This document shows positions 62,035-64,000 of a DNA stretch of 64,000 nt, piece by piece. The stretch covers positions 2,356,001 to 2,420,000 of the forward strand of contig NZ_JAHKSI010000001.1 in assembly GCF_019720915.1 (NCBI RefSeq). The letters run 5' to 3'. The notes below the pieces were generated by a model. The model did not search any database. It saw only the letters and a list, made by a program, of their open reading frames with translations, and was not told the origin of the DNA. The DNA is from Alkalihalobacillus sp. TS-13. GTDB lineage: Bacteria; Bacillota; Bacilli; Bacillales; Fictibacillaceae. The position numbers were made by a program, and so were the translations under genes. Positions within the stretch are counted from its first letter, which is position 1, and the number at the start of each line of letters is the position of its first letter.

Positions 62035-63198
62035 TTACATTGACATTTCTAAAATCTTTTCTACGTCTGGCTTATTCAGGGTCTGGAAGTTGCCGAACTC
62101 ACCGCGTGCCATTGCACGTTCTGCCATCAGATCAAGCTTGGAACCATCGATGTCATAATCCGCTAGTCGGCTAGGTGCACCGAGTGATATCCAGAATGTT
62201 TGGATTTCATCAATCGCAACCAGTGCCAGTTCACGATCGGTTTTACTAGATGGATCGACAGCAAAGACACGTACAGCCAATTGTTTCAGCTTACGCTCTG
62301 CCTCTTCGATATTGTGTTTCATCCAATTCGGGAACAATATTGCGAGTCCCCCTGCATGCGGAATATCATAGACTGCCGAAACAGCGTGTTCAATATTGTG
62401 TGTCGCCCAGTCACCACGTGCACCCATTTGTAAAATTCCGTTCAATGCCATCGTACCGCTGTAAAGTATCGTCTCACGATGTTCGTAGCTTTCAAGGTTT
62501 TCGAGCAGCTTTGGTGCGGTTTCAATGACAGTAAGAAGAATCGCTTCTGCCATACGTTCTTGCAGCTTCGTGTTTGTAGCAGGATGAAAATAGGACTCGA
62601 GCACATGCGACATCATGTCAACTATGCCGTAAACCGTTTGGTCACGCGGTACAGTGATTGTATTCACTGGATCGAGAATTGAAAACTTCGGGAAGTTCGC
62701 CGGGCTGCCCCACCCATATTTCTCATTCGTTTCCCAATTGGTGATGACAGCGCCAGAATTCATTTCTGAACCTGTTGCGGCTAGTGTCAATACTGTACCG
62801 AATGGAAGGGTTTCTTCCACCCGAACTCGGTTGGAGATCATCTCCCATACATCGCCATCGTACTTCGCTCCACCGGCAATTGCTTTCGTACAGTCAATGA
62901 CACTTCCCCCACCGACTGCGAGTAGGAAGTCAACATTATTTTCACGGACAATCTCGATTCCTTTTCGTACTGTTGTCAACCTTGGATTCGGCTCAACTCC
63001 GGATAATTCCGTCACCTTTGCATCTATTGCTGATAGACGTTCCATCACCAGGTCGTATAACCCATTCCGTTTGATGCTTCCGCCGCCATAAACCACCAGT
63101 ACATTTTTACCGTATTGGGGTATTTCACTTTCCAGAGCATCAATCTGCCCTTTTCCAAAAATCAACTTGGTCGGGTTTCTGAATTCAAAGGATTCCAT
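62035..63198 (-). CDS. iron-containing alcohol dehydrogenase (YugJ/YugK, butanol-dehydrogenase-like)
   Basis: Group III NAD(P)-dependent alcohol dehydrogenase, 387 residues. It has the nucleotide site [17 protein letters not shown] and iron ligands in MSHVLESYF and [20 protein letters not shown]. The opening [20 protein letters not shown] is typical of the YugJ/YugK/BdhA branch. AGGAGG precedes the ATG. In B. subtilis yugJ and yugK flank pgi, so this fits the local synteny. The substrate is probably a small aldehyde or alcohol such as butanal. Confidence 0.92.
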   Translation of the reverse strand: MESFEFRNPTKLIFGKGQIDALESEIPQYGKNVLVVYGGGSIKRNGLYDLVMERLSAIDAKVTELSGVEPNPRLTTVRKGIEIVRENNVDFLLAVGGGSVIDCTKAIAGGAKYDGDVWEMISNRVRVEETLPFGTVLTLAATGSEMNSGAVITNWETNEKYGWGSPANFPKFSILDPVNTITVPRDQTVYGIVDMMSHVLESYFHPATNTKLQERMAEAILLTVIETAPKLLENLESYEHRETILYSGTMALNGILQMGARGDWATHNIEHAVSAVYDIPHAGGLAILFPNWMKHNIEEAERKLKQLAVRVFAVDPSSKTDRELALVAIDEIQTFWISLGAPSRLADYDIDGSKLDLMAERAMARGEFGNFQTLNKPDVEKILEMSM

Positions 63199-63571
63199 TC
63201 TACTCCTCCTCTTTTATTATTTTCAGGCTTTTTTTAACGGTTTTTCTTACTTCCATAATCCTGTCAAAATTATGGTGGAAATATACTAGCCTTACAATTT
63301 TTCGTCAACCTCTTAATTTAATGGCTCTGTTAACAGCCTTTGTTGATTTTAAACGAAATTTTTGATACTCCTGCGAGAAAAGCGAGTATATTTCCTTTCT
63401 TGTACGAAAACAGCATTCTACAAAGTCCCTTTATATTATCTCGAAATTTTTCTCTACAAGTAAAGTAATCTGTTTTTATCCTCTTGACAAAATTTATGTA
63501 TAAAGGAAGGCTTTATTTTCCAAAATAAGAAAGAAGTAAATTCTTCCACATTGAAGGAGGTATAACGCATT
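63199..63571. other. divergent gene-free region
   Basis: About 370 bp between the alcohol dehydrogenase and yuzA. It carries a fragment of repeat A (63341-63388). A TTGACA lies at 63484-63489, but no convincing -10 follows at normal spacing. Confidence 0.4.
63341..63388 (+). repeat. repeat family A, copy 8 (end fragment)
   Basis: TTGATTTTAAACGAAATTT, TGATACTCCTGCGAGAAAAG, CGAG match the outer 45 bp of the short copies. The rest is missing. Confidence 0.6.
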
Positions 63572-63802
63572 ATGAATGGACTTCAACGTACAGCGTTAGC
63601 TTTAGTGATTATTGGTGCCATCAACTGGGGACTTATCGGCTTTTTCCAATTTGATTTAGTGGCAGCGATATTCGGTGGACAAGACTCTGTCCTTTCACGG
63701 ATCGTATATGGATTAGTCGGTCTCAGTGGACTGTATTGCCTGACTTTGTTGTTCAGACCTTCTGAAGAGTTTGAACGTGAAAACAGAACTGAAATGACGT
63801 AA
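63572..63802 (+). CDS. yuzA: DUF378-family small membrane protein (YuzA)
   Basis: This 76-residue protein has two membrane helices. The DUF378 signature ALALVIIGAINWGLIGFFQF and the FDLVAAIFGG run are intact, and RIVYGLVGLSGLYCL forms the second helix. AAGGAGG stands 9 nt before the ATG. B. subtilis yuzA also lies next to yugI. Function is unknown. Confidence 0.92.
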   Translation: MNGLQRTALALVIIGAINWGLIGFFQFDLVAAIFGGQDSVLSRIVYGLVGLSGLYCLTLLFRPSEEFERENRTEMT

Positions 63803-63813
63803 AGAAAAGTACT

Positions 63814-63848
63814 AAAAAAGCAACTAACATTCCGTTAGCTGCTTTTTT
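63814..63848. terminator. bidirectional terminator between yuzA and yugI
   Basis: AAAAAAGCA and CTAAC (63814-63828) pair with GTTAG and TGCTTTTTT (63834-63848), one mismatch. It has T-runs in both directions and serves both convergent genes. Confidence 0.85.
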
Positions 63849-63850
63849 GC

Positions 63851-64000
63851 TTATTTTTTCAAACGCTTATTTAATTGCGCTTGGCGGTCGTTGGATTCTT
63901 TTAACCAAACCTTAAGTTTATCTTCAAGAGTGTTGAACCCTTGAGCGCTATCGTTTTGAGCCGGGCGCTTATTACGGCGTGGGCGCTGTTGCTGCTTAGG
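63851..64000 (-). CDS. yugI: 3' end of YugI-like S1-domain RNA-binding protein (partial)
   Basis: Only the last 49 residues are in the window; the gene continues beyond the right edge. They read PKQQQRPRRNKRPAQNDSAQ followed by GFNTLEDKLKVWLKESNDRQ and AQLNKRLKK, ending in TAA at 63851-63853. The basic, Gln/Arg-rich linker and the helical tail are typical of YugI/general stress protein 13, an S1-motif protein. The S1 domain itself would be upstream, outside the window. Synteny with B. subtilis (yuzA-yugI) supports this. Confidence 0.75.
   Translation of the reverse strand, partial: PKQQQRPRRNKRPAQNDSAQGFNTLEDKLKVWLKESNDRQAQLNKRLKK

Noticed and set aside
63484-63512. Strong sigma-A promoter before yuzA from TTGACA
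   Set aside because: No -10 hexamer at 16-18 bp; the nearest TATAAA is only 9 bp away.

Overview
The window looks like chromosome of a low-GC, endospore-forming Bacillaceae bacterium. The evidence is typical Gram-positive AGGAGG-type ribosome binding sites, frequent GTG/TTG starts, two sets of spore-germination (Ger) genes, a B. subtilis-like yug gene block, TPP-riboswitch control of thiC, and short intergenic repeats dispersed through the region. There is no transposase, phage gene or CRISPR array. The genus cannot be assigned from the sequence alone.

Layout. 0.2-4.3 kb: DNA repair (nfo), a VTT membrane protein, two small hydrophilic proteins and an orphan lysine/ornithine N-monooxygenase. 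4.9-17.4 kb (all minus strand): a complete reductive pyrimidine degradation cluster. Read 5' to 3' it is pydC, preT, preA, hydA, an NCS1 permease, two small unknown proteins, a PucR regulator, malonate-semialdehyde dehydrogenase and an omega-aminotransferase. Together these would take uracil through dihydrouracil, N-carbamoyl-beta-alanine and beta-alanine to malonate semialdehyde and acetyl-CoA. Matching TTACATT/AATGTAA-type palindromes lie upstream of pydC and of the dehydrogenase. 17.9-22.5 kb: a YdcZ-type DMT protein and the proline catabolic genes putB-putC-putR. 22.8-25.5 kb: a TPP riboswitch, thiC, a 55-residue Cys/His protein, and the deleted remains of a second riboswitch-thiC copy. 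25.8-28.0 kb: an amino-acid racemase divergent from a MocR regulator, with direct-repeat operator candidates between them. 28.1-33.2 kb: a four-gene germinant receptor operon (A-D-C-B) and a decayed gerAB copy. 33.4-37.5 kb: an NhaC-type antiporter and alanine dehydrogenase behind a sigma-54 promoter, next to a sigma-54 activator. 37.8-43.8 kb: an orphan gerAB, several broken genes, an ECF sigma/anti-sigma pair, DinB and a frameshifted hydrolase. 44.5-55.9 kb: a YhgE/Pip protein, a ferritin-like protein divergent from an AraC regulator, tRNA-Ala, YerD- and YdaP-type enzymes, a ChbG deacetylase, YggT, and the YugO/YugN pair. 56.5-56.8 kb: a probable type I toxin-antitoxin locus. 57.2-64.0 kb: pgi, an MFS carrier, an SLC13 carrier, an iron alcohol dehydrogenase, yuzA and the 3' end of yugI, which follows the B. 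subtilis yug neighbourhood with insertions.

The most notable item is the candidate type I toxin-antitoxin locus at 56.49-56.81 kb. A 29-residue membrane peptide is encoded convergently with a short RNA. Its Shine-Dalgarno lies in a hairpin, and the 5' UTR is perfectly complementary over 11 nt to the mRNA immediately after the toxin stop codon. Other unusual points are mosaic GC-rich repeats in at least eight places, a MITE-like element with a second partial copy, a cluster of recently broken genes at 38.9-43.8 kb, and Ser at the position of the catalytic Cys of mammalian dihydropyrimidine dehydrogenase.
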